A DNA stretch of 63,851 nucleotides, taken from Tsukamurella spumae (GTDB taxonomy: Bacteria; Actinomycetota; Actinomycetes; Mycobacteriales; Mycobacteriaceae). Made by a program: the position numbers and the translations under genes. The stretch covers positions 1 to 63,851 of the forward strand of contig NZ_JAAXOQ010000026.1 of NCBI RefSeq assembly GCF_012396015.1, in the 5' to 3' direction. The notes under the pieces were generated by a model, which was not told where the DNA came from, made no database searches, and saw nothing but the letters and a program-made list of their open reading frames with translations. This document shows positions 32,411 to 40,560 of this stretch, in pieces (position 1 is the first letter of the stretch; every line of letters begins with the position of its first letter).

Positions 32411-33622
32411 GTGACATACCTCGACAGCCGCACGTCCGGCGACCGCTCCGTGCCGCTGATCGGCCGCGAGGTCCCGCGCACCGTGAAGTTCCACGCTCCC
32501 GAGATCGTCTTCGGCGTCGGCGCGCTCGGTGAGGCGGCGCACGCGGCCGCCCGGTTGGGGGCCGTGCGACCGCTCCTGGTCACCGACCCCGGCCTGATCG
32601 AAGCGGGTTGGGTGGCCGAACTCGCCGAGCACCTGAGCGAGGCCGGCCTGCGTCCGCACGTGTTCAGCGAGGTCACGCCGAACCCCAAGGACCACGAGGT
32701 GGCCGCTGGCTTCGAGCAGTACGCCGCCGAGCGGTGCGATGTGATCATCGGGATCGGCGGGGGCTCGGCGATGGACGCGGCGAAGGGCGTCGCCATCCTG
32801 GCCAGTAACGGGGGCGACATCCTCGACTACATCGGCGTCGACCGGGTGACCCGCCCGATACCGCCGACGGTGATGGTGCCCACTACCGCGGGCACCGGCG
32901 CGGACGTCTCCCAGTTCTGCATCGTCACCGATACCGCGCGGGCCGTGAAGGTGACCATCCTCGGCCGGACCCTGGTCCCGGACGTCACCGTGATCGACCC
33001 GCGACTGCTCACCACCATGCCGCGGTGGCTCGCCGCCGCCAGTGGGCTCGATGCGCTCACCCACGGGGTCGAGGCGTACGTCTCGCTCGCGCACAACCCG
33101 CTCACCGACCACCACGCGTTGCGCGCCGTCGGCCTGGTCTCCGAGTCGCTCGCGGAGAGCATGGCGCACCCCACCCGCATGTCCGACCGGCTCGTCATGG
33201 CCCAGGCCAGCCTGGAGGCGGGCATGGCCTTCACCAATGCCATCCTCGGTGCGGCGCATGCGATGAGTCATCAGGTCGGTGGGCTGCTGGACAAGCCGCA
33301 CGGCGTGATCAACGGCATCCTGCTGCCGCACGTGATCCGGTTCAACGCCGAGATCGACCCCCACCCGTACGTCGCGATCGCCGCCGGAATGGGGTTGCCC
33401 GAGCAACACGCGCCGGCCGCTGAGGCGGCGGCAGCCGTCGCCGACCGCGTCGAGGCGCTCGCCCGTGAGGTCGGCGGGCCCCGCGGCCTGTCCGAGCTGG
33501 GGGTCCCCGAGGAGGTCCTGCCGCGCCTGGCGGCGCAGAGCCTGCGGGACTCGTGCATGGCCACCAACCCGCGGTCGGCCACCGTCGACGAGATGACCGC
33601 GCTGTTCCGGGCGGCGATGTGA
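32411..33622 (+). CDS. Iron-containing alcohol dehydrogenase (group III)
   Basis: A 403-residue iron-type alcohol dehydrogenase, distinct from the methanol dehydrogenase. GIGGGSAMDAAKG near residue 117 binds NAD(P), PTTAGTGADVSQFCIVTD near 157 shapes the pocket, and ASGLDALTHGVEAYVS and AHAMSHQVGGLLDKPHGVING supply the metal ligands. GTG 32411 is preferred because GAGGAG lies seven bases upstream; ATG 32378 would give an unmatched 11-residue extension and coincides with a -10-like TAGCAT. Its stop overlaps the sensor kinase start (GTGA). It is probably a mycofactocin client; the natural alcohol is unknown. Confidence 0.92.
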   Translation: MTYLDSRTSGDRSVPLIGREVPRTVKFHAPEIVFGVGALGEAAHAAARLGAVRPLLVTDPGLIEAGWVAELAEHLSEAGLRPHVFSEVTPNPKDHEVAAGFEQYAAERCDVIIGIGGGSAMDAAKGVAILASNGGDILDYIGVDRVTRPIPPTVMVPTTAGTGADVSQFCIVTDTARAVKVTILGRTLVPDVTVIDPRLLTTMPRWLAAASGLDALTHGVEAYVSLAHNPLTDHHALRAVGLVSESLAESMAHPTRMSDRLVMAQASLEAGMAFTNAILGAAHAMSHQVGGLLDKPHGVINGILLPHVIRFNAEIDPHPYVAIAAGMGLPEQHAPAAEAAAAVADRVEALAREVGGPRGLSELGVPEEVLPRLAAQSLRDSCMATNPRSATVDEMTALFRAAM

Positions 33623-34953
33623 CCGCGGAATCGGACCTGGCCGCGCTCACCGGACTCCGGTCGGGCAAGAGCTCCTTCTACCCGCAGTACCGCGGGGCGC
33701 AGGAGCGGGCCGAGCGGGTCCTGCACGCCCTGGACCTGATCGCCGGTGCGCTGGTGCGCACGGTCGACGGTCCGGAGACGGTGGTCAGCTCCGCTGCGCA
33801 GGCCGCCCGCGAACACCTGCAGGCCGACTGGGTGGTCTTCGCGCTCACCGAGGGCAGCCTCGCCGCGGCCGGCCTGCGGCGCTTGGTACTGGGTCCGGAC
33901 GGCATCCCGTTCCTGGTGGGCCGGGTGACGGGGCCGCCGCTGCCCTACGAGGTGACCGAATGCCTCGAGCGGATCCGCAACGCGGACACGGTGACCGGGG
34001 AGTCGGTGCTGCAGGGCCGGCACGCGTACGTTCCGCTGGTGCTCGACGGCACGGTGGTCGGGGCGATCGCCGCCTGGACCCCGGTGGGGCGTGAGCTCGA
34101 CGGGACCGATGCCGCGGTCCTGAACATCCTGGCCAGTCAGACGGCCGTGGCACTGCACAACGCCTCGCTGTACGAGGGCATCACCACGCTGCTCGATCGG
34201 TCCGAGCAGGCCCACGCGCAGCTGCGCCGCACGGCCGCGGACCTCGCGGTGCGCAACGCCGAGCTCACGGGGATGCAACGCGAACTCGGGGCGGTGCAAC
34301 GGCACCGTGCGCTCGACGACGAGCGGCACCGGATCGCCCGGGAGCTGCACGACAGTGTGACCCAGGCGGTGCTGTCGGCGGGCATGCAGATCGAGGTGTG
34401 TCGCAGTGAGATCCCCGACGCCGAGCGCGCCGAGCGGCTGGATCTGGCGAAGGAGATGACCCGCCGGGCCGTGGAGCAGTTGCGCTCCGCCATCTACACC
34501 CTCAACAACAGCTCGGACCGGCACACGGACGGACTGCCCGAGATGCTGCGCCAGCTGGGCGTGGTGCACGAACCGGACGAGCTGAAGGTCGCCGTACGGG
34601 TGCGGGGCGAGATCAGGGAGCTGTCGGCGGCGGTCGAGCACGCGCTGCTGCGGATCGCGGGCGAGGCCCTGTTCAACGTGGCCGTGCACGCGGGCGCCGA
34701 GCGCGCCACGGTGACGCTGCGCTACGGAAGCGGGCACGTCGACCTCGCGGTGGACGACGACGGTGCCGGCGACCCCGCCGTGCTCCGGGAGCGGTTGCGC
34801 ACGAGCCTCGGGCGGGACGTCGATGGGCACGGCCGGGGGCTGGCGAACATGGCCGATCGGGCGGCGGAATGCGGCGGGAGCCTTGCCATCCGGCGCTCGC
34901 GGCTGCACGGGATCCGCATCCAGGTGACACTGCCGGTCGAGGAGGCCTCGTGA
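33619..34953 (+). CDS. GAF-domain sensor histidine kinase (NarL/DesK type)
   Basis: A 444-residue soluble sensor kinase. No transmembrane segment is visible. A GAF-like domain covers about 35-190 (REHLQADWVVFAL and YVPLVLDGTVVGAIAAWTP). A coiled coil follows, then HisKA_3 with the phosphorylated His244 in HRIARELHDSVTQAV, and an HATPase with DDDGAGDP and GRGLANMADRA. Absence of a membrane anchor implies a cytosolic signal, perhaps an alcohol, aldehyde or redox state. It is translationally coupled to both the dehydrogenase gene and the response regulator. Resembles the mycofactocin-associated MadS kinases as I recall them. Confidence 0.92.
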   Translation: MTAESDLAALTGLRSGKSSFYPQYRGAQERAERVLHALDLIAGALVRTVDGPETVVSSAAQAAREHLQADWVVFALTEGSLAAAGLRRLVLGPDGIPFLVGRVTGPPLPYEVTECLERIRNADTVTGESVLQGRHAYVPLVLDGTVVGAIAAWTPVGRELDGTDAAVLNILASQTAVALHNASLYEGITTLLDRSEQAHAQLRRTAADLAVRNAELTGMQRELGAVQRHRALDDERHRIARELHDSVTQAVLSAGMQIEVCRSEIPDAERAERLDLAKEMTRRAVEQLRSAIYTLNNSSDRHTDGLPEMLRQLGVVHEPDELKVAVRVRGEIRELSAAVEHALLRIAGEALFNVAVHAGAERATVTLRYGSGHVDLAVDDDGAGDPAVLRERLRTSLGRDVDGHGRGLANMADRAAECGGSLAIRRSRLHGIRIQVTLPVEEAS

Positions 34954-35612
34954 ATGGGGAAACGATGAGGACATCCGTCGACTCGCGCATCGTGCTGGTG
35001 GACGATCACGCGATCCTCCGGCAGGGGCTGCGTTCGATCCTCGAACGCGAACCCGATCTGGAGGTGGTGGGCGAGGCCGCCACCCCGGCCGAGGCCCGGG
35101 TGGTGGCGGACTCGATCCGCCCGAACGTGATGGTGATCGATCTCAAGCTCTCGGGCGGATCCGAGCTGGAGGGCCTCTCGCTCTGTCGGGAGCTCTCGGC
35201 GGCGCACCCCGAGATCGGGCTGCTGGTGCTCACCACCTTCCTGGACGAGCGGCTGGTGGTCGAGGCGGTGCACGCCGGTGCACGCGGCTACGTGGTCAAG
35301 GACGTCGACACCCGGGAGTTGGTGAGCGCCATCCGGTCCGTGACCCGCGGACAGAGCGCCTTCGACTCCCGCACCGCCGTCGCGGTGGTGCAGACCCTGG
35401 CGAACGGGCGGCCGACCGACGACGAACTCACCGCTCGGGAGCTCGAGGTACTGCGGCTGCTGGCGAAGGGCAACTCCAACAACGGGATCGGGGAGCAACT
35501 CTTCATCTCCCCGACGACGGTGAAGTTCCACGTGAGCAACGTGCTGCGCAAGCTGGGCGTCAGTCGTCGCGCCGAGGCGGCCTACGAGGCGAGCAAGCGG
35601 GGCATCATCTAG
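34950..35612 (+). CDS. NarL-family response regulator
   Basis: A 220-residue regulator. The receiver domain has IVLVDDHAILRQGL with acidic residues at 18-19, the phospho-accepting Asp64 in MVIDLKLSG, and a Lys in VVKDVD. The LuxR-type HTH is LTARELEVLRLLAKGNSNNGIGEQLFISPTTVKFHVSNVLRKLGV. GTG 34950 overlaps the kinase stop; ATG 34965 is an alternative. It probably regulates the adjacent alcohol dehydrogenase and mycofactocin genes (MadR-like). Its stop codon interlocks with that of the convergent mftM (CTAG). Confidence 0.93.
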   Translation: MNGETMRTSVDSRIVLVDDHAILRQGLRSILEREPDLEVVGEAATPAEARVVADSIRPNVMVIDLKLSGGSELEGLSLCRELSAAHPEIGLLVLTTFLDERLVVEAVHAGARGYVVKDVDTRELVSAIRSVTRGQSAFDSRTAVAVVQTLANGRPTDDELTARELEVLRLLAKGNSNNGIGEQLFISPTTVKFHVSNVLRKLGVSRRAEAAYEASKRGII

Positions 35613-36415
35613 AGGTCGACCACGAGCCACGCGCCGTGGTGTTCGAAGCTGCGGCAACGCAGTCCACGGTCCGCGACCAGATCGTGCAGGCCGTCCACAG
35701 TGAACGTGCGCACGTGCCCGTAGCGCGTGTCCGGCTCCTCCTCGATCGGGACCGCGATGATCACCCGTTCGCGGGCCAGGCGCAGGGCCTCGTCGAGCAC
35801 GGCGGCACCGGCCTCCGGTGGCACGTGCTCGAGTAGGTGCAGGGCGGAGACGGTGTCCGCGTAGCGGTCCGGCAGCCCGGTGTTCGTCGCGTCGGCCACG
35901 CGGGTGGACAACGGGATCTCGATCTCCCGCGCGACGGTGTCGAGGAGCGTCATGGTCCCGGCGCACAGATCGGTGGCCGTCACCCGCATCCCGGATCGCG
36001 CTGCCCGCAGCGCGAAGAATCCGAAGCAACTCCCGAGGTCCAGCAGCGAATCCCCCACCAGGAGTTCAGCGGCGGTCGCGTGCACCGGCGCGAAGTCGGC
36101 GACACCGGACTCCAGGTCGGCCATGGAATTGCGGTAGTACTCGACCCACGCTCGGGTCGCGCCGGGAACGGTGGTGCGGACCACGCCGACCAGCATGCGC
36201 TCGAACTCCTCGACCGCGCACGGCCCGGCCTCCGCGGCGATCCGCAGCGCCAGGGAGTCCCGCAGGTCCTTCGGGGCGAGACGGTGCTGCACGGCCCAGC
36301 CGCGCCCGTCGCGACGGACCGAGAGGGGCCGGCCGCGTCGGACGCGGGAGACGTGGACCCCGCCGTCCGACCACCGGTGGCCCGAACCCGCTGCGAGAGC
36401 ATCGATCATGCTCAT
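35609..36415 (-). CDS. mftM: MftM-like SAM methyltransferase
   Basis: A 268-residue class I methyltransferase. The SAM-binding motif LLDLGSCFGFFALRAARSGMRVTATDL is near residues 133-160 and HLLEHVPPEAGAAVLDEAL near 205. Its overall pattern (RWSDGGVHVSRVRRGRPLSVRR at the start and DTRYGHVRTFTVDGLHDLV near the end) fits MftM (Rv3030-like), which 2-O-methylates the second glucose of the mycofactocin sugar chain. Location at the end of the mycofactocin island supports this. ATG 36415 is chosen; ATG 36409 is possible. Confidence 0.82.
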   Translation of the reverse strand: MSMIDALAAGSGHRWSDGGVHVSRVRRGRPLSVRRDGRGWAVQHRLAPKDLRDSLALRIAAEAGPCAVEEFERMLVGVVRTTVPGATRAWVEYYRNSMADLESGVADFAPVHATAAELLVGDSLLDLGSCFGFFALRAARSGMRVTATDLCAGTMTLLDTVAREIEIPLSTRVADATNTGLPDRYADTVSALHLLEHVPPEAGAAVLDEALRLARERVIIAVPIEEEPDTRYGHVRTFTVDGLHDLVADRGLRCRSFEHHGAWLVVDL

Positions 36416-36615
36416 CGACTCTATGGACGCCGGGGGCCGGCCGGATCCGCCGGACGGGCGGGTCCTGACCACCCGATCGGACGGGTACCCGAGGACTCGG
36501 GGGCCGTTGACCAGCGTTGATGTGGACGGTGGTGCTGGCAGCGAGGAGCTCGCCTGTGACAAGATGCTGGACATGATCGATACCTGGCACGCCCGGTCGC
36601 GTTGCACCGTGACCC

Positions 36616-37218
36616 GTGACGTCGCCCGATAGGGCGCGACGGTTGCAGCGCTTCCGTCGACGGGCCGGGCGGGCGGAGCGCCCGCATGCCGAGGACCGGG
36701 ACTCCCGCCGCGACAGCCGGTACTTCTACGACACCGAATTCCACTGGGACGGTGTGAGTATCCGGCTGGTATCGATCGCCGTGGTGTCCGACACCGGCCG
36801 CGAGTTCTACGAGCACTCCGACCAGTACGACCGGGAGCGGGCGGCCGCCGACCCCTTTCTGGCCGAGCACGTGCTACCGGCCGTCGCAGGGATGCCGCGT
36901 CGCAGCGATGCCGAACTGCGCGCACGCCTGGACGAGTTCCTCGTGCCGCGCCCCGCGGTGCTCTGGGCGGATTTCGGCGCGTGGGATCAGGTGGCGCTCA
37001 TGCAGATCTGGGGCGCCATGGCGCAGCAGCCGAGGTGGCTGCCGATGAGCACGCGCAATGTGCGGGAGTACGCCCTCCTGCTCGGTCAACGGCTCCCCGG
37101 CTACCCGGCACGACGACACGACGCCCTGGTGGACGCGCGCCATGTGAGAAGGATGTTTCACCTCATCGAGGGTCGCCTCGACGAGGTGGAGGAGGCGGCC
37201 CGCAGGGGCGGTTCCTGA
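36616..37218 (+). CDS. RNase AS-type 3'-5' exoribonuclease
   Basis: A 200-residue DEDDh exonuclease of the polyadenylate-specific RNase AS family (Rv2179c). The core starts at about residue 35 with RYFYDTEF, carrying the first Asp and Glu. WADFGAWDQVAL supplies the next Asp, and RRHDALVDARHV the His and last Asp. Family members usually begin right at RYFYDTEF. Here about 34 Arg-rich residues precede it, from a GTG with no good ribosome-binding site; a start further in is possible but no in-frame ATG exists between. Acts on poly(A) RNA tails. Confidence 0.88.
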   Translation: MTSPDRARRLQRFRRRAGRAERPHAEDRDSRRDSRYFYDTEFHWDGVSIRLVSIAVVSDTGREFYEHSDQYDRERAAADPFLAEHVLPAVAGMPRRSDAELRARLDEFLVPRPAVLWADFGAWDQVALMQIWGAMAQQPRWLPMSTRNVREYALLLGQRLPGYPARRHDALVDARHVRRMFHLIEGRLDEVEEAARRGGS

Positions 37219-37234
37219 GCCCTCCCGGCGACCT

Positions 37235-38770
37235 TCAGCGCCCGATCTCGACCTCGCGAGTCAGGTCCAGTAGGTCCAGGAAGGCCCGGTCGTGCGAGAC
37301 GATCACGAGCGCGCCCTCCCACGCCCGCAGCGCCTCCACGAGCAGCTCCACCGACGGCACGTCGAGGTTGTTCGTGGGCTCGTCCAGCGCCAGCAGCGAG
37401 GGTGCCGGGTCCCCGAGCAGCGCGATCGCCAGCGCGAGTCGAAGCCGCTCGCCCCCGCTGAGCGTGTTCACGATCCGCTCCGACTGCCGGCCGCGGAACA
37501 GCATCCGGGCCAGTGCGGCGTGCGCGTGCTGCGCATCGAGGTCGGGGTGCGCGTCCCGGACGGCGTCGAGCGCAGAGCCTTCCTCGGCGGCGCCGAACCG
37601 CACGTCCTGGGGGACGTAGCCGATCACCGTCGGGCTATCGGCGTCGCGCGCGGCGGCGACGGCGCGGCGCAGCACCGTCGTCTTCCCCGCCCCGTTGGGC
37701 CCGACCAGCGCGACCCGCTCCGGCCCGATGACCTGCAGCGGACCGTCGGAGAGCTGAGTGCGGTGCAGGCCCGGACCCGGCTCCGGCATGGAGATCCGGA
37801 CGGCGCGGTCGTCGCGAACGCCGTCCTGGGCCGCGTCGAGGGCGTCGCGGGCGGAGTCCACCCGGCCCTCGTGCAGGACGCGGTGCTTGCCCGCCGACAC
37901 CTCCGCCTTCTGTTTGAGCAGGCCCGCGAGGATCGGCGGCACCCGCTTCTCGGCCTCGGCCCTGTCGGCGTAGCGCTTGCGGCGATCCAGCTTGGTCCGC
38001 GCCTCGACTAGGTCGCGCTGCTGGGCCTTGAGGTCGCCCTTGGCCGTGGTCACGGCCTGTTCCGCGGCCGCCTGCTCGGCGTCGAGCACCTCGCGGTAGT
38101 GCGAGTAGGGCCCGCCGAACACCCGCACCGATCCCCGGTACAGCTCGACGGTGCTGTCCATGGTCTCGAGCAGCGTGAGGTCGTGGCTGACCACGACCGC
38201 GGTCCCGCGGAACCGGTCGAGCGCGTCGGTGAGCAGGCCGCGGGCGCGCTGGTCGAGGTTGTTGGTCGGCTCGTCGAGGAGGAGCGTGTCGGGGCGGCGC
38301 AGCAGCTGCCCGGCGATGGCCAGGAGGGTGGCCTCGCCGCCGGACAGCGTCCCGACGGTGCGCTCCAGGGTGCCCAGTCGCAGGCCCAGGCCGTCGAGGA
38401 CGGCGGTCGCGCGCTCGACGACGTCCCAGTCGTCGCCGACGGTGTCGAAGTCCTCCGGGCGGCTCGAGCCGTCCTCGATGCGGCGGAGCGCGGCGACGGT
38501 GCCGCCGATGCCGAGCGCGTCGGCGAGCGTGTCCTCCGGTCGTGCCTGCGGGTGCTGGGGCACGTATCCGACGACCCCGGTGCCGGTCACGGAACCGGCG
38601 GTCGGGGTGATCCGACCTGCGAGGACGCGCAGCATCGTGCTCTTCCCGGCGCCGTTGGCTCCGACCAGGGCGGCGTGGCCGGCGGGGATGGTGAAGCTGA
38701 GGTCGTCGAAGACCATCGTGCCGTCGGGCCAGCGCAGGGAGAGTGCGGAGACGGCGAGAGAGGTAGCCAT
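37235..38770 (-). CDS. ABC-F family ATPase (ribosome-protection/translation factor type)
   Basis: A 511-residue soluble protein with two ABC ATPase domains and no membrane segment. Walker A motifs are GANGAGKST (near 38) and GPNGAGKTT (near 340); signatures are LSGGEATLL and LSGGERLRL, each followed by LDEPTNNLD. The charged interdomain linker (about 225-300) is the part that reaches into the ribosomal peptidyl-transferase centre. ABC-F proteins rescue stalled ribosomes, and some confer macrolide, lincosamide or pleuromutilin resistance. ATG 38770 has an AAGGAG site six bases upstream. The leader with a tiny upstream reading frame hints at drug-responsive control. Confidence 0.93.
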   Translation of the reverse strand: MATSLAVSALSLRWPDGTMVFDDLSFTIPAGHAALVGANGAGKSTMLRVLAGRITPTAGSVTGTGVVGYVPQHPQARPEDTLADALGIGGTVAALRRIEDGSSRPEDFDTVGDDWDVVERATAVLDGLGLRLGTLERTVGTLSGGEATLLAIAGQLLRRPDTLLLDEPTNNLDQRARGLLTDALDRFRGTAVVVSHDLTLLETMDSTVELYRGSVRVFGGPYSHYREVLDAEQAAAEQAVTTAKGDLKAQQRDLVEARTKLDRRKRYADRAEAEKRVPPILAGLLKQKAEVSAGKHRVLHEGRVDSARDALDAAQDGVRDDRAVRISMPEPGPGLHRTQLSDGPLQVIGPERVALVGPNGAGKTTVLRRAVAAARDADSPTVIGYVPQDVRFGAAEEGSALDAVRDAHPDLDAQHAHAALARMLFRGRQSERIVNTLSGGERLRLALAIALLGDPAPSLLALDEPTNNLDVPSVELLVEALRAWEGALVIVSHDRAFLDLLDLTREVEIGR

Positions 38771-38895
38771 GAATGCTCCTTGAGGTCCATCGGGGCGCAG
38801 CACGGCCGGTGCGGCGGGTGCGCGAGGAACAGGTCCGGGGACGTCTCAGGAGAGCATGGGATCGAGTCTAGACAATGGTGTGTGTGCTTCGCATC
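38771..38895 (-). promoter_or_regulatory. ABC-F promoter and leader with a tripeptide upstream ORF
   Basis: Read on the minus strand, TAGACT (38870-38865) is a good -10 box. Seventeen bases further upstream is a weak -35, with an A5 run close behind it, as in WhiB7-type promoters. The first ATG, at 38857, lies seven bases after the -10. It opens a three-codon frame, Met-Leu-Ser-stop (38857-38846), which would be leaderless. The 86-base remainder before the ABC-F start holds a small GCAC/GTGC hairpin. Attenuation by ribosome stalling is an inference. Confidence 0.45.
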
Positions 38896-39212
38896 CTGTT
38901 TTTCGTGACCCCACGGATGTGATCTGCGTCCCATTGGCGACCGTGGCGCTTGTGCGGCGTGAGGTGAGCGGTGCTAGGTTCATGTCATGTCTGGGAGTCT
39001 TGAGGCCCATCTGCGCGTCGGTTATGAGACCGTCGCGCTGGGTTGCCGTCTCCCCATGGTTCGCGTGCACTGTCGAATGTGTTGCTGCTGAGCGTTTCCG
39101 CTCGCACCCCCTCCGGCCCGTCGATCGGGCCGAGCCTTTCGACAATTCCATCTTCACGTCTGCGTCCCGGGTGAACCCGGAGGTCGCGGCGTACGCACAC
39201 CTTCGAGGAACC
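38896..39212. other. Intergenic region between ABC-F and ROK genes
   Basis: No convincing gene is seen here. An open frame continues upstream of the ROK start but shows no family similarity and has Cys/Arg-rich content unlike a protein N-terminus. A weak promoter for the ROK gene may be TTGTGC (38950-38955) with TAGGTT (38975-38980), 19 bases apart. That would leave a 5' leader of about 225 bases with no clear riboswitch fold. Confidence 0.4.
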
Positions 39213-40556
39213 ATGACCGTCATCGATTTTCATGCCGACCTGCCCGCCTCTGCCTCCGCTTCGACCCGCACCGCGCCGGCGCGCACCGCACAGGTCCGCC
39301 CGGCGGCGGCCCGCACGACCCGGCCCCGCAACCCCCTCGCCCGTCCGGCCGGGGCCGAGCGGCCGGCGCGGCCGGCCGCCCCCGCTCGCGTCTTCGCCCC
39401 GCAGCTGCGGGTTTCGGAGAAGCCGGCCGCCGCCGTGCTGCGCGTGATCCGGCGCGGCGGCCTCGTGCTGCGCGACGAGATCGCCCGCGAGACGCAGCTC
39501 TCCGCCGCCACCGTGAACCGTCAGGTCACCGCGCTCATCGAGGCCGGCCTGGTGCGGGAACGCGCCGACCGCGCCGCGAGCGGCGTCGTCGGCCGCCCGC
39601 GCCTCCCGCTCGAGGTGGATCCGAACGGCCCGCTCGCGCTGGGCATCCACATCGGGTTCCGGGTGAGCACGGTGACGATGCACGATGTCGCGGGCAAGGT
39701 CGTCGGCGCCATTCAGATTCCGACGCCCGAGAGCGGCGAGCCGGGTGAGGTGCTGTCGGTGATCGCCACGAGCGCTCGGCGGTTCCTCGCTCGTTGGGAC
39801 GGCCGTACCGTTCTCGGCGCTGGTATCGCGATCGGCGGTCGCGTCGACGATCGCGGCGTCGTCGCCGACCATCCGCGCCTCGGATGGAAGGATGTCGCAC
39901 TGGGAGAGCGTCTTTCGGGCGCCATCGGCCTGCCGGTGACGGTGGCCCCGCACGTCGAGGCGATGGCCGCCGCCGAGCTGCACCTCTCGGAGGACTACGA
40001 GTCGCAGGGGTCGACCCTGTACGTCTACGGCCGCGAGACGGTCGGCGTGGCGCTGGCGCTGCACGGCGCGGTGCACTCGCCGAAGTCCGGTCCGCACACC
40101 ATCGGCCACCTGCCGACCCGCGACGTCGTGCTGCTCGACCCGCACCGCACCGGCCGGCTCGAGGACGCCGTCACCGACACCGCAGTGGTCGATGCCGCAC
40201 GGGCGCAGAAGCTTCCGGTGCGCACCATCGCCGATCTGCACAAGCTCGCGGACGCCGGTGATGCGACGGCGCGGGCGATCGTCGCCGAACGAGGCCGCGT
40301 CCTGGGTGAGGCGGCGGCTCTGGTCGCGGACATCTTCAACCCCGACCGCCTGATCCTGGGCGGCCAGGCGTTCACCGACCACACCGCGATCCTGCCGCAC
40401 GTCTCGGCCGCGCTGAAGGCCACCTCGGCCGAGCCCGGCCGGGCGGTGCGGGTCAGTGGGGCGGGCGGTCGCGTCCAGCAGCAGGCCGCTGGCGCCGCCG
40501 CGCTCGACGGCGTCTACACGGATCCGCTGGGCGCTGTCGCGCGCGTGACGGCGTAG
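39213..40556 (+). CDS. ROK-family transcriptional regulator (Rv0485-like)
   Basis: A 447-residue ROK regulator. After a Pro/Ala/Arg-rich N-terminal region of about 70 residues comes the winged helix (VLRDEIARETQLSAATVNRQVTALIEAGLV). The ROK fold follows, with LGIHIGFRVSTVTMHDVAGKV, an AGIAIGGRVDDRG phosphate-binding loop and FNPDRLILGGQAFTD. No zinc-binding CxCGxxGC motif of the sugar kinases is visible, consistent with a regulator. ATG 39213 has a GAGGA site. M. tuberculosis Rv0485, of the same type, controls a PE/PPE pair; a PE/PPE-bearing ESX locus begins about 1.7 kb downstream here. Confidence 0.85.
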   Translation: MTVIDFHADLPASASASTRTAPARTAQVRPAAARTTRPRNPLARPAGAERPARPAAPARVFAPQLRVSEKPAAAVLRVIRRGGLVLRDEIARETQLSAATVNRQVTALIEAGLVRERADRAASGVVGRPRLPLEVDPNGPLALGIHIGFRVSTVTMHDVAGKVVGAIQIPTPESGEPGEVLSVIATSARRFLARWDGRTVLGAGIAIGGRVDDRGVVADHPRLGWKDVALGERLSGAIGLPVTVAPHVEAMAAAELHLSEDYESQGSTLYVYGRETVGVALALHGAVHSPKSGPHTIGHLPTRDVVLLDPHRTGRLEDAVTDTAVVDAARAQKLPVRTIADLHKLADAGDATARAIVAERGRVLGEAAALVADIFNPDRLILGGQAFTDHTAILPHVSAALKATSAEPGRAVRVSGAGGRVQQQAAGAAALDGVYTDPLGAVARVTA

Positions 40557-40560
40557 CCCG

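Noticed and set aside
38856-39212. Upstream in-frame extension of the ROK regulator
   Set aside because: The extension is unlike any ROK N-terminus, and ATG 39213 has a good ribosome-binding site.
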